Origin: Streptomyces viridiviolaceus
GTDB lineage: Bacteria > Actinomycetota > Actinomycetes > Streptomycetales > Streptomycetaceae
Reading direction: 5' to 3'
Assembly (NCBI RefSeq): GCF_014650995.1
Contig: NZ_BMWA01000006.1
Span: 124,891-188,890, forward strand
DNA: 64,000 bases
Part shown: positions 51,655-60,196 of the stretch, one piece after another
Position numbering within the stretch: position 1 is the first letter of the stretch
Layout of the letters: every line of letters starts with the position of its first letter
Notes under the pieces: model-generated
What the model was told of the DNA's origin: nothing
The model's input: only the letters and a program-made list of their open reading frames with translations
Database searches by the model: none
Program-made: the position numbers and the translations under genes

Positions 51655-51832
51655 TACGCCTCCGGCAGTACGTCACACGGCAGATGTCAGCGTCGTCGCT
51701 GCCGGAGGTCTCTTCCACCCCGGGCATCCGGCGTGCATGGCACGCCCGGAACCCACGGGCCGACGCCCCGGGATCTGGCCTGATCCGTATTGACGGGTAC
51801 GCCGCAGCAGACAGGGAGTACTCCCCTCCGTA
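51655..51832 (-). ncRNA. yybP-ykoY manganese riboswitch upstream of terC
   Basis: Minus-strand conserved elements occur in order: CGGAGGGGAGTA at 51830-51819, CCGTCAATACGG near 51786-51797, and GGTGGAAGAGACC ending at 51707. P1 can form between CGGAGG (51830-51825) and CCTCCG (51708-51703). The same 3' strand as CCTCCGGCAG (51708-51699) is perfectly complementary to CTGCCGGAGG (51668-51659), which contains the terC ribosome binding site. This is a two-state translational switch. The family class is from knowledge of TerC-linked riboswitches; the strand exchange is seen directly. Confidence 0.85.
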
Positions 51833-51940
51833 CGAAAGACAGTACCCCATTCACCAAGGAAAGGTAAAGAGGAAGGTAAAGGGACGGCCAAAGCGGCTGG
51901 TCAGCAGCGCTTTACACCGGCTTGGCAAAGAGATCGGTCA

Positions 51941-53965
51941 TCACCGGCCCCATGAGCGGCGCGCCGCAGCCACCTGGGTGAGCACCTGCTGGAGCACCTG
52001 GCTGCCGGGTGGAACGAGCGAGGGCTCGTAGGTCCACGCGTGCCCGACCCACGGGTCGGCGAGGTGGTCGTCGGCCACCGGGGTGAGCCGCAGCAGCGAG
52101 CGCCACAGCGGGTCGAGCAGTGGTCCGTACCCGGCGGACTCCTCCCGGTCGGCGACCATCATCACGTGGACGCCGACGTCCGGCCCCTCGTCCGCGAGGT
52201 AGCGCAGCTGGTTCACGGCCCGGTCGTCGAAGCCGTGCGGGAAGTCGTTGACGATCAGGAGCTGCTGAGACGTGTCGAGCCCCGGCGGGAGCGAGTCGGC
52301 GGCCCCTCCGCGCACCGCCATCTGCACCAGGTCGACGCGCTGGGTGAGCCTGGCGAGGACGTCCGCCGCTCCCGCGGCGCCGAGGGCGGGCGGGGCGGCG
52401 AGCACACCCGTCTGCACCAGCGGCGCCAGCGCCTGCCCTCCCGAACCGGCCGGGTCGATGACGTGCACGGTGAAGTCACCGGCGGGATGGACGGCGAGCA
52501 GCCTGGCCGCGTGCGCGACCGCCGTCTCCAGACCGAGGCGCCGCATCTCATGGGAGTCGGCGAAGGTGCCGTCGGGCGAGCCGGAGCGCCCGGTGTCGAT
52601 CCACAGTCCGCGCTCGAGCGGCAGCCGGACCAGCATCGGTATGCGTATCCGGTCGGCCTCGGGCAGGTGCAGGTCGCCCAGGCGCAGGGCCATGGGTATC
52701 TCCATCGGCACCCGGTAGGCGTGCCAGACGGGGTTGTCCCAGCGCGCGTAGGCGGCCGGCAGTGCAGGTTCGACGACCTCCGCCTCCGCGGTGAGCTGGG
52801 CGAGGTCCCGGTCGAGTGCCTCCCGGGCCTGCGCCACGAGCTGACCGTGCCGGGCGCGGGCCGCCTCGCGGGCGGCGTCGCCCTGCCCGCCGATCCGGCT
52901 GCGCGGGTCGGACAGGACCTGGTCGAGTTCCTTCTCCATGCGCGAGTCGGCGAAGTCGACGGCGCTGCGGTACGCGGCCGTGGTGCGGGCGAGGTCCTCG
53001 AACATTCCCCACACCTGGTTGTAGAGCCGCTCTTCCATGGACCACCCGGTGGCGTCGCCCGCGACGGGCCGCGTGGGCTGCCCGGGCTCGGCCGGGGGCG
53101 CGGTCGGCGGGGGTGGCGGCGGAGCCGCGTTCTGCCGGCGGGGATGGCTGTAGTCGATCGGGACGCCGGAGCCGGTCGAGGACGGCTGGGCGGTGCTGCC
53201 GAGTTCTCCTGCTCCGCCCGTGTACGGGGATTGCGGTCCGGACTGCCCCGGGGCGCCGTGGGGGTCGTAGGGGGACGCCGGCGGTACGGGGCCGGGGGCG
53301 CCCTGGGAGGCGGTGGCGGCGCCGTGGTCCGGGCCGAGCGCCGGTGCGGCGGGCTGCCGGGAGCGGTCGCCGTCCGCCGTGCGCTGCGGGGGCGCGGGAA
53401 CCGAACGGGCCAGGCCCTGGGCCACCGCCTCGTGAATGCTGCCGGCGAGCTGGGCGGCCTGGGGCAGGTCCTGGTCGGTGAAGAGCTCGGCGAGGCCTCC
53501 GGCGTAGCCCTGGCCGACGGCACGCACCTTCCAGGCGCCCTGCCGGCGGTAGAGCTCCAGGGCGACGACGGCGGACTCGGCCTCCAGGCCGGTGATGGTG
53601 TAGCTGGCCACCTCGGTGCCGTCGAGGCCGGTGACGGCGACGAAGGGGGCGGCGACGGCGCCGAAGCGGACCGGCACCGTCCCGTCCGCGGCGGGCAGGG
53701 CGAGCAGCACACTGACGCGGTGCACGGCTTCCGGTACGGCCTCCAGGTCCACCGCGAGACGGTGGTCGGCGGCCGCCTGCCTGGAGACCTCCAGGCCCGG
53801 CAGGGTGGGTGTGCCCGGGTGGGCCACCCACTCGAAGCCATGGACCTTGCCGTTCTCGTCGCCGAGCGTGGCTCCGGCCACGACCGGCGTGCCGGCCGAG
53901 ATCCGGATCTCCAGACGGGCCTGGGGAAGCGGGTGGTTCTGCCCCCGCACCAGCTCGGCCGTCAT
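51941..53965 (-). CDS. TerD-domain protein fused to an FtsK-like pseudo-ATPase
   Basis: A 674-residue fusion. Residues 1-180 are a TerD/stress domain (FEWVAHPGTPTLPGLEVS, VALELYRRQGAWKVRAVGQGYAGGL). Residues 180-310 are a Pro/Gly/Ala-rich linker. The C-terminal half has a helical segment (SMEERLYNQVWGMFEDLA) and an FtsK/HerA-like core: VHVIDPAGSGG resembles Walker B, and LLIVNDFPHGFDDRAVNQLR then GVHVMMVADREE match FtsK strands. No Walker A GKS/T is visible where expected (GLWIDTGRSGSPDG), so ATPase activity is doubtful. ATG 53965 has GGGGGGA upstream. It follows terD by 78 nt in the same direction. Confidence 0.85.
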   Translation of the reverse strand: MTAELVRGQNHPLPQARLEIRISAGTPVVAGATLGDENGKVHGFEWVAHPGTPTLPGLEVSRQAAADHRLAVDLEAVPEAVHRVSVLLALPAADGTVPVRFGAVAAPFVAVTGLDGTEVASYTITGLEAESAVVALELYRRQGAWKVRAVGQGYAGGLAELFTDQDLPQAAQLAGSIHEAVAQGLARSVPAPPQRTADGDRSRQPAAPALGPDHGAATASQGAPGPVPPASPYDPHGAPGQSGPQSPYTGGAGELGSTAQPSSTGSGVPIDYSHPRRQNAAPPPPPPTAPPAEPGQPTRPVAGDATGWSMEERLYNQVWGMFEDLARTTAAYRSAVDFADSRMEKELDQVLSDPRSRIGGQGDAAREAARARHGQLVAQAREALDRDLAQLTAEAEVVEPALPAAYARWDNPVWHAYRVPMEIPMALRLGDLHLPEADRIRIPMLVRLPLERGLWIDTGRSGSPDGTFADSHEMRRLGLETAVAHAARLLAVHPAGDFTVHVIDPAGSGGQALAPLVQTGVLAAPPALGAAGAADVLARLTQRVDLVQMAVRGGAADSLPPGLDTSQQLLIVNDFPHGFDDRAVNQLRYLADEGPDVGVHVMMVADREESAGYGPLLDPLWRSLLRLTPVADDHLADPWVGHAWTYEPSLVPPGSQVLQQVLTQVAAARRSWGR

Positions 53966-54043
53966 CGCCTGTCCCCCCTGTGTCACTGGTGGTGTGTCGT
54001 CTGCCGCCGACCCGTCCCCAGGAGGAGGGCCGGTCGATACCGC

Positions 54044-54622
54044 CTAGAGGACCGGCAGGATCGCCGGCATCAGGTCCTGGAAGGTGCGGCCGTTGGCCGG
54101 GGAGCCGAGGGCGGTCATGGACCAGCCCTGGCCCGCGCGGTGCACCTTGGCCATGATCTGCGCGGTGTAGGCGCCGCCGCCGGCCAGCGTGTAGCGGGCG
54201 AGCTCCTGGCCGTTGGTCTCGTCGACCAGGCGGCAGAACGCGTTCTGCACCTCCTGGAAGGTCTGCCCGGTGAAGGAGTTCACGGTGAAGACGATCTGGT
54301 CGATGTGGACCGGGACGCGCTGCAGGTCGACGAGGATCGCCTCGTCGTCACCGCCCTGGCCGACACCGCCGACGAGGTTGTCCCCGGTGTGGCGCACCGA
54401 ACCGTCGTCGCTCACCAGGTGGCGGAAGAAGACGACGTCGACCGGCTGCTTGTCGGCGAACAGGACGGCGGAGGCGTCGAGGTCGATCTCCCGGGTCCGC
54501 GAGCCGAACAGGCCGCGCCGGGGAGCCGCCTGCCAGCCGAGACCCATGCGCACCGACGTCAGGCTGCCGCCGTCGTTCTTCTGCAGACTGATGGCCTGAC
54601 CCTTGGTCATGTTGACGGTCAC
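54044..54622 (-). CDS. terD: TerD-family stress protein
   Basis: A 192-residue single TerD domain, the usual length, with the calcium-binding type acidic segments DLDASAVLFADKQPVD and HTGDNLVGGVGQGGDDEAI. TerD proteins protect against tellurite, phage, acid or DNA damage by an unknown calcium-dependent route. GTG 54622 has AGAGGGGA upstream. A PafBC-type promoter 58-80 nt upstream suggests DNA damage induction. It is codirectional with the TerD-FtsK-like fusion. Confidence 0.93.
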   Translation of the reverse strand: MTVNMTKGQAISLQKNDGGSLTSVRMGLGWQAAPRRGLFGSRTREIDLDASAVLFADKQPVDVVFFRHLVSDDGSVRHTGDNLVGGVGQGGDDEAILVDLQRVPVHIDQIVFTVNSFTGQTFQEVQNAFCRLVDETNGQELARYTLAGGGAYTAQIMAKVHRAGQGWSMTALGSPANGRTFQDLMPAILPVL

Positions 54623-54679
54623 GCGCTGATTCCCCTCTCGAACTGTCCCCTGTTGCCGCGGCGCCCGCGGTTGACCTGA

Positions 54680-54702
54680 ACACTACGCACGGCCACTGAC
54701 AG
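54680..54702 (-). promoter_or_regulatory. PafBC-type DNA damage promoter of terD
   Basis: On the minus strand CTGTCAGTG (54702-54694), 8 nt, TAGTGT (54685-54680). Only the first, weakly conserved base differs from tTGTCRgtg. A leader of about 50 nt with a Shine-Dalgarno follows. Confidence 0.7.
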
Positions 54703-54764
54703 TGCCGTACCCAGGGCCGTACTTTGTGTCGGTCTTGCAACACAGCGCGTGCCCGCCCGGGCCG

Positions 54765-56900
54765 TCAGGCCAGGCCGGCCTCCTTCATCTGGCGCAGTTC
54801 CTTCTTCATCTCGGACACCTCGTCGCGCAGCCGGGCAGCGATCTCGAACTGCAGGTCCGCGGCGGCCGCCCGCATGCGTGCGGTGAGGTCCTCGATCTGC
54901 TCGGCGAGTTCGGACGCGGGCCGGTCGGTCGGCACCGTCTCCACGGCCCTGCCCTTGGCCGCCTTGGCTCCCGCCCCCTTGCCGCTCAGGGCGGGCACGG
55001 GGGCCTTGGCGCCCTTGCCGTCCTTCGACTGGCGGTAGCCCGAGCCGAGCAGCTGCTCCGTGTCCACGTCCTCGCGGGCGATCTGCGCGACGATGTCGTT
55101 GATCTTCTTGCGGAGCGGCTGCGGGTCGATCCCGTTCGCCTTGTTGAACGCGATCTGCTTCTCCCGGCGGCGGTTGGTCTCCTCGATGGCCTTCTCCATC
55201 GCCGGGGTGATCTTGTCGGCGTACATGTGGACCTGGCCGGAGACGTTGCGCGCCGCGCGGCCGATGGTCTGGATCAGGGACGTGCCGGAGCGCAGGAAGC
55301 CCTCCTTGTCGGCGTCGAGGATGGCCACCAGGGACACCTCGGGGAGGTCGAGGCCCTCCCGCAGCAGGTTGATGCCGACCAGGACGTCGTACTCACCGGC
55401 GCGCAGCTCGCGGAGCAGTTCGACGCGGCGCAGCGTGTCGACGTCGCTGTGCAGGTATCGGACCTGGATGCCGAGCTCCAGGAAGTAGTCGGTGAGGTCC
55501 TCGGCCATCTTCTTGGTGAGCGTGGTGACCAGGACGCGCTCGTCCTTCTCGGTCCTCTTGCGGATCTCGTGCACCAGGTCGTCGATCTGGCCCTCGGTGG
55601 GCTTGACCACGACCTCCGGGTCGACGAGGCCCGTGGGGCGGATGATCTGCTCGACGGTGCCGTCGGAGCGGGACAGCTCGTAGGTGCCGGGGGTCGCCGA
55701 GAGGTACACGGTCTGCCCGATGCGCTCCTGGAACTCCTCCCACTTCAGCGGGCGGTTGTCGAGCGCGGAGGGCAGCCGGAAGCCGTGGTCGACCAGGGTC
55801 CGCTTGCGGGAGGCGTCGCCTTCGTACATGGCGCCGATCTGCGGCACGGTCACGTGCGACTCGTCGATGACGAGCAGGAAGTCGTCCGGGAAGTAGTCCA
55901 GGAGGGTGTTCGGCGGGGAGCCGGGCGAGCGGCCGTCGAAGTGCATCGAGTAGTTCTCGACGCCGGAGCAGGTGCCGATCTGGCGGAGCATCTCGAGGTC
56001 GTAGGTCGTGCGCATCCGCAGTCGCTGGGCCTCCAGGAGCTTGCCCTGCTTCTCCAGCTCGGCCAGGCGCTCGGCCAGCTCCTTCTCGATGTCGTTGACG
56101 GCCCGTTCCATGCGCTCGGGGCCCGCGACGTAGTGGGAGGCCGGGAAGACGTACAGCTGCTGGTCGTCGCTGATGATCTCGCCGGTGACGGGGTGCAGCG
56201 TGGACAGGGCCTCGATCTCGTCGCCGAACATCTCGATGCGGACGGCCAGCTCCTCGTAGACCGGGAAGATCTCGATGGTGTCACCGCGGACCCGGAAGGT
56301 GCCGCGGGCGAAGGCCATGTCGTTGCGCGTGTACTGGATGTCGACGAAGCGGCGCAGCAGCTCGTCCCGGTCGATCTCGTCGCCGACCCGGAGGGGGACC
56401 ATGCGGTCCACGTACTCCTGCGGCGTACCCAGGCCGTAGATGCAGGAGACGGAGGCGACCACGACGACGTCACGGCGGGTGAGCAGCGAGTTGGTCGCCG
56501 AGTGGCGCAGCCGCTCCACCTCCTCGTTGATCGAGGAGTCCTTCTCGATGTAGGTGTCCGACTGCGGGACGTACGCCTCGGGCTGGTAGTAGTCGTAGTA
56601 CGAGACGAAGTACTCGACGGCGTTGTTCGGCAGCAGCTCGCGGAACTCGTTCGCCAGCTGGGCGGCCAGCGTCTTGTTCGGCGCCATCACGAGTGTGGGG
56701 CGCTGGAGCTTCTCGATCATCCACGCGGTGGTGGCGGACTTGCCGGTTCCGGTCGCGCCCAGCAGGACGACGTCCTTCTCACCGGATTCGATGCGCCGGG
56801 CGAGGTCGGCGATGGCCGTCGGCTGGTCGCCGCTCGGCTGGTAGGGGCTGACGACCTCGAAGGGCGCCACCGTGCGTTCGATGTGGGAAACGGGCCGCAT
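54765..56900 (-). CDS. uvrB: Excinuclease ABC subunit B
   Basis: A 711-residue UvrB. Walker A is [14 protein letters not shown], the beta-hairpin region is [20 protein letters not shown], helicase motifs [14 protein letters not shown] and [11 protein letters not shown] follow, and the C-terminal UvrC-binding domain is [20 protein letters not shown]. It verifies damage and loads UvrC. A variable Lys/Ala/Gly linker precedes the last domain. I chose ATG 56900 because TACGGT lies 7 nt upstream and the motif TTGTCAGTG would otherwise be inside the gene; an in-frame TTG at 56930 is part of the promoter. Confidence 0.97.
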   Translation of the reverse strand: MRPVSHIERTVAPFEVVSPYQPSGDQPTAIADLARRIESGEKDVVLLGATGTGKSATTAWMIEKLQRPTLVMAPNKTLAAQLANEFRELLPNNAVEYFVSYYDYYQPEAYVPQSDTYIEKDSSINEEVERLRHSATNSLLTRRDVVVVASVSCIYGLGTPQEYVDRMVPLRVGDEIDRDELLRRFVDIQYTRNDMAFARGTFRVRGDTIEIFPVYEELAVRIEMFGDEIEALSTLHPVTGEIISDDQQLYVFPASHYVAGPERMERAVNDIEKELAERLAELEKQGKLLEAQRLRMRTTYDLEMLRQIGTCSGVENYSMHFDGRSPGSPPNTLLDYFPDDFLLVIDESHVTVPQIGAMYEGDASRKRTLVDHGFRLPSALDNRPLKWEEFQERIGQTVYLSATPGTYELSRSDGTVEQIIRPTGLVDPEVVVKPTEGQIDDLVHEIRKRTEKDERVLVTTLTKKMAEDLTDYFLELGIQVRYLHSDVDTLRRVELLRELRAGEYDVLVGINLLREGLDLPEVSLVAILDADKEGFLRSGTSLIQTIGRAARNVSGQVHMYADKITPAMEKAIEETNRRREKQIAFNKANGIDPQPLRKKINDIVAQIAREDVDTEQLLGSGYRQSKDGKGAKAPVPALSGKGAGAKAAKGRAVETVPTDRPASELAEQIEDLTARMRAAAADLQFEIAARLRDEVSEMKKELRQMKEAGLA

Positions 56901-56907
56901 GCGTTCC

Positions 56908-56930
56908 ACCGTACGACCCCGCACTGACAA
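56908..56930 (-). promoter_or_regulatory. PafBC-type DNA damage promoter of uvrB
   Basis: On the minus strand TTGTCAGTG (56930-56922), 8 nt, TACGGT (56913-56908), then 7 nt to the ATG. A full consensus match with a leaderless start. The sequence is nearly identical to the ogt promoter. Confidence 0.88.
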
Positions 56931-56940
56931 CCGGTCCGGA

Positions 56941-57819
56941 TCAGCGGTTCTGCGGGGTGCGCGAGCGCCGGTGGACGAACTGGCGGCGCGGGCGGAACGG
57001 GGGGTGGTGTGCCGGTCGGTGGGCCGTGCGCGGGGCGACGGCGTGGGCGGGGATGCCCGGCTTGTGCTCGACGGGGCTCCGGGTGGGCTTGCCCATCACC
57101 ATCAGCGGGTCGAACAGCACCACGACCCCGGCGAGGAGGAGGAAGGCGAGCGGGCCGATCAGCATGGGGGCCAGCAGTTCGGCGGGCGACGCACCGGAGG
57201 AGGGCTCGGCGGTGCCGTGGACCTGGACGTCGAGGGCGGCCATTCCGGTGTAGTGCATGCCGGTGACGGCGAGCCCCATGACCAGGCTCGCGCCGACGCT
57301 CCAGAGAAAGCCGCGGACCTGTCCGGCGGCCCACAGGGCCGCCGTCGCGGCGGCCATGGCTATGACGACGGACACGGCCACGGTGAACGTGTTGTATCCC
57401 AGCTGTCCGTCCAGGCGCATACCGGCCATCCCCAGGTAGTGCATCGAGGCGATGCCCAGGCCGGTGATGGTGCCGCCGGTGAACAGGGCTGTTCCCCGCG
57501 CGCCCCGGTAGCCGACGATGAAGACCCCCACGCCCACCATCACGATGGCGACGGCCAGGCTCGCGAACGTCATCGGCCCGTCGTAGTGGATCGGCGTGTT
57601 CTCGATCGTGAAGCCCATCATCGCGATGAAGTGCATGGTCCATATCCCGGAGCCGATCGCCGCCGAACCGAGGGCGAGCCACCCCGGGCGCCATGAGTTG
57701 TCGACCAGCATGGACCTGGTGGTGCAGCGCAGGCCGAGGGCACCGCCCAGGCAGGCCATGAGGTAGGCCACCAGCGGTGTGACGAGTCCGTAGCTGAATC
57801 CGTCGACCGTGCCTTGCAT
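56941..57819 (-). CDS. MHYT-domain integral membrane sensor-like protein
   Basis: A 292-residue protein with seven predicted helices and three MHYT motifs: MHFIAMMGF (about residue 62), MHYLGMAGM (about 126) and MHYTGMAAL (about 187). The domain is proposed to bind copper and sense O2, CO or NO. There is no attached output domain; the basic, Pro/His-rich cytoplasmic tail of about 55 residues ([18 protein letters not shown]) is the only extra. ATG 57819 with GAAGGG upstream. Confidence 0.9.
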   Translation of the reverse strand: MQGTVDGFSYGLVTPLVAYLMACLGGALGLRCTTRSMLVDNSWRPGWLALGSAAIGSGIWTMHFIAMMGFTIENTPIHYDGPMTFASLAVAIVMVGVGVFIVGYRGARGTALFTGGTITGLGIASMHYLGMAGMRLDGQLGYNTFTVAVSVVIAMAAATAALWAAGQVRGFLWSVGASLVMGLAVTGMHYTGMAALDVQVHGTAEPSSGASPAELLAPMLIGPLAFLLLAGVVVLFDPLMVMGKPTRSPVEHKPGIPAHAVAPRTAHRPAHHPPFRPRRQFVHRRSRTPQNR

Positions 57820-58098
57820 GCGCGGCTACCCTTCCGCCCTCTTGTGTCCTGGAGTGTCCTGATGTGCTCCCCCTCCCAGGACCGCGGATGCGACCAGGGT
57901 TGAGGGAGAGAGTATGACTCCCACCGGAATGGTCGAACGATTCTGCGGCAAAGAATCACGGCCTTGCCCCAGTTGTGCGGCCCCCGTGAGCGGAGTTGAG
58001 CAACATCGTGCAACCTGTGGCCATTCTGCACCCCCCTACCGTTGACCCTCTGCTGTCACAGTGGTGCTGTCCGTGATCGTTCGATGCGAGGAGTACGC

Positions 58099-58989
58099 AT
58101 GCACGCGCGCGCAGTTGCCGTCATGACCACCGCGCTTGTCGGGGTCGCCCTCCTGGCCCCCGCCTCCCATGCCCGGACCGACGACAGCGCCGAGCAGCCC
58201 CTGGTCATCGCCCACCGTGGCGCCTCCGCGTACGCGCCGGAGAACACGCTGGCCGCCGTCGACAAGGCTGCCGAGCTGGGCATCCGCTGGGTGGAGAACG
58301 ACGTCCAGCGGACCAAGGACGGCGAGCTCGTCGTCCTCCACGACGACAGCCTCCGGCGTACGACCGATGTCGAGGAGGTCTATCCCGACCGGGCGCCCTG
58401 GAAGGTGAAGGACTTCACCGCCGCCGAGATCGCACGGCTGGACGCGGGGAGCTGGTTCGGCTCCGCGTACGCGGGCGCGCGCGTGCCGACGCTGGAGCAG
58501 TACGTGCGGCGCGTCGACCACCACCATCAGAAGCTGCTGCTGGAGATCAAGAATCCCCAGCTGTACCCGGGCATCGAGCGGGAGACCCTGAAGGTCCTCG
58601 CCAATGAGGGCTGGCTCGACCGCCGCCACGTGGCCGGCCGGCTCGTCGTGCAGAGCTTCAGCGCGGACAGCGTGCGCACCGTCCACGAGCTGAAGCCGGC
58701 CGTCAAGACCGGCTTCCTAGGTACGCCGGCGGTCTCGGACCTGCCCGCATACGCGGAGTTCACCGACCAGATCAACCCCTCGTACGGCACCCTGTCCCTG
58801 GGCTACGTCTCGTCCGTCCACGCCTTCACGGGACCGCACGGCAGGCCGCTGGAGGTCTCCACCTGGACGGTGAACGACGCGGACACCGCCCGGTTGGTCG
58901 CCGGGTACGGCGTCGACGGCATCATCACCAACAAGCCCGACGTGGTGCGCAAGGCCCTGGGCGAGGAGGAGGGCCCCGCCGGCGGGTGA
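58099..58989 (+). CDS. Secreted glycerophosphodiester phosphodiesterase
   Basis: A 296-residue precursor. Signal peptide about 1-26 (AVMTTALVGVALLAPASHA). The GDPD catalytic motifs are intact: IAHRGASAYAPENT, WVENDVQRTKDGELVVLHDD, LLLEIKNPQLYPG. It cleaves deacylated phospholipids to glycerol-3-phosphate and alcohol outside the cell. ATG 58099 has CGAGGAG upstream; in-frame sequence to 58042 is not needed. I saw no clear pho box in the 279-bp upstream spacer, which holds a weak inverted repeat (GATTCT/AGAATC, 57939-57957). Confidence 0.93.
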   Translation: MHARAVAVMTTALVGVALLAPASHARTDDSAEQPLVIAHRGASAYAPENTLAAVDKAAELGIRWVENDVQRTKDGELVVLHDDSLRRTTDVEEVYPDRAPWKVKDFTAAEIARLDAGSWFGSAYAGARVPTLEQYVRRVDHHHQKLLLEIKNPQLYPGIERETLKVLANEGWLDRRHVAGRLVVQSFSADSVRTVHELKPAVKTGFLGTPAVSDLPAYAEFTDQINPSYGTLSLGYVSSVHAFTGPHGRPLEVSTWTVNDADTARLVAGYGVDGIITNKPDVVRKALGEEEGPAGG

Positions 58990-59036
58990 CCCCGTCCCGC
59001 CCTGGCAGGGCGCCGCCGCCTCCGCCGCCCGGGGCG

Positions 59037-59059
59037 TTGTCAGTGGCGGGTCGTACCGT
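59037..59059 (+). promoter_or_regulatory. PafBC-type DNA damage promoter of ogt
   Basis: TTGTCAGTG (59037-59045), 8 nt, TACCGT (59054-59059), then 7 nt to the ATG. A full consensus match with a leaderless start. Confidence 0.88.
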
Positions 59060-59066
59060 GGGGCGC

Positions 59067-59621
59067 ATGGACAGCCACGGGCAGGACGAACAGCGGATCG
59101 TGTGGAGCGTCGTCGGCACGGACATCGGTCCGCTGCTGCTGGCCGCGACCCGCGAGGGCCTGGTCAACGTCGTGTTCCATGCGACGGACGCGGTGCGTGA
59201 CCGGGCCCTCGACCGGCTGGCGTCCCGGCTGGGCGCGGAGCCCGTCGAGGCGCCGGGCTCCCCGTTGCTGGCCGAGGCGATACGCCAGGTGGCCGCGTAC
59301 TTCGCGGGTGAGCGGCGCGACTTCGACCTGCCGCTGGACTGGTCGCTGATCTCGGGCTTCAACCGTGAGGTGCTGCGGGAGCTGGCGTCCGGCGTCCCGT
59401 ACGGCTCGGTCGTCGGCTACGGCGATCTCGCCGGACGCGTGGGTCAGCCGGGCGCGGCCCAGGCGGTGGGTGCGGCCATGGGAGCCAATCCGCTGCCGGT
59501 CGTCGTGCCGTGCCATCGGGTCCTGGAGAGCGACGGCGGCATCGGCGGGTTCGGGGGCGGCCTGGAGGCCAAGCGGAGGCTGCTCGCGCTGGAGGGCGTG
59601 CTGCCCGAGCCGCTGTTCTAG
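59067..59621 (+). CDS. ogt: Methylated-DNA--protein-cysteine methyltransferase
   Basis: A 184-residue suicide repair protein removing O6-alkyl groups from guanine. The active cysteine lies in VVPCHRVLESDGG, preceded by the recognition helix segment VPYGSVVGYGDLAGRVGQPG with the arginine finger. The N-terminal domain is short, as in Ogt/MGMT. ATG 59067 with TACCGT 7 nt upstream and no Shine-Dalgarno indicates leaderless translation from the DNA damage promoter. Confidence 0.95.
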   Translation: MDSHGQDEQRIVWSVVGTDIGPLLLAATREGLVNVVFHATDAVRDRALDRLASRLGAEPVEAPGSPLLAEAIRQVAAYFAGERRDFDLPLDWSLISGFNREVLRELASGVPYGSVVGYGDLAGRVGQPGAAQAVGAAMGANPLPVVVPCHRVLESDGGIGGFGGGLEAKRRLLALEGVLPEPLF

Positions 59622-59668
59622 CCTTTCGCTCCCGGCGCGCATCCGTAACCGGGGCTGTTCCCGGGCGG

Positions 59669-60097
59669 CTAGTCGTAGTGCCGTGCCTCGAAGACGTTGC
59701 CGTCCGGATCGCGGAAGTAGAAGCTGCGCCGGGCCGGACCACGGGCGCCGGAAGAGTCGTGGGAGAAGTCCGAGACGGGAACCGACCGCTCCTCCAGGCG
59801 GCTGCGCAGGGCCTCGAAGTCGTGCCGTGGCATGGACAGGCAGACGTGGTTGACGGGATGGCCCGCGCTCGCCGCTGCCCCGGGCACCATCCGCATGCGC
59901 TCGGCCAGGGAGTGCGGTGCGAGGTCGAGGATGGTCTCGTCGTTGAGGCGCACGGAGGGGAACGTCACGGTGCCGGCGGCGTACTCGGTGACCCCCATGG
60001 GCTCCAGGCCCACGGCCTTCTCGTAGAAGTCCGCCGCGGCGATCGGGTCACGTACCCAGAGGACGACGTGGTCGATGCGGGTCGTGTTGTCCGTCAT
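59669..60097 (-). CDS. VOC-family (glyoxalase-fold) protein
   Basis: A 142-residue single-chain glyoxalase/bleomycin resistance fold. Start IDHVVLWVRDPIAAADFYEK, end FYFRDPDGNVFEARHYD; the metal ligands H (IDHV) and E (FEAR) are kept. Substrate unknown; members include dioxygenases, isomerases and drug-binding proteins. ATG 60097 with GGAGG close upstream. It is divergent from psuG by 99 bp. Confidence 0.88.
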   Translation of the reverse strand: MTDNTTRIDHVVLWVRDPIAAADFYEKAVGLEPMGVTEYAAGTVTFPSVRLNDETILDLAPHSLAERMRMVPGAAASAGHPVNHVCLSMPRHDFEALRSRLEERSVPVSDFSHDSSGARGPARRSFYFRDPDGNVFEARHYD

Positions 60098-60196
60098 GCC
60101 CTCCAGGCTCGCGGTCCCTCTCCCGGGCCGCAAGGGTTTGGCCCGGGGCTGCGCCCGCCAGAGATCTGGGAGAGCCGACAGACAGGAGGCAAGCGC

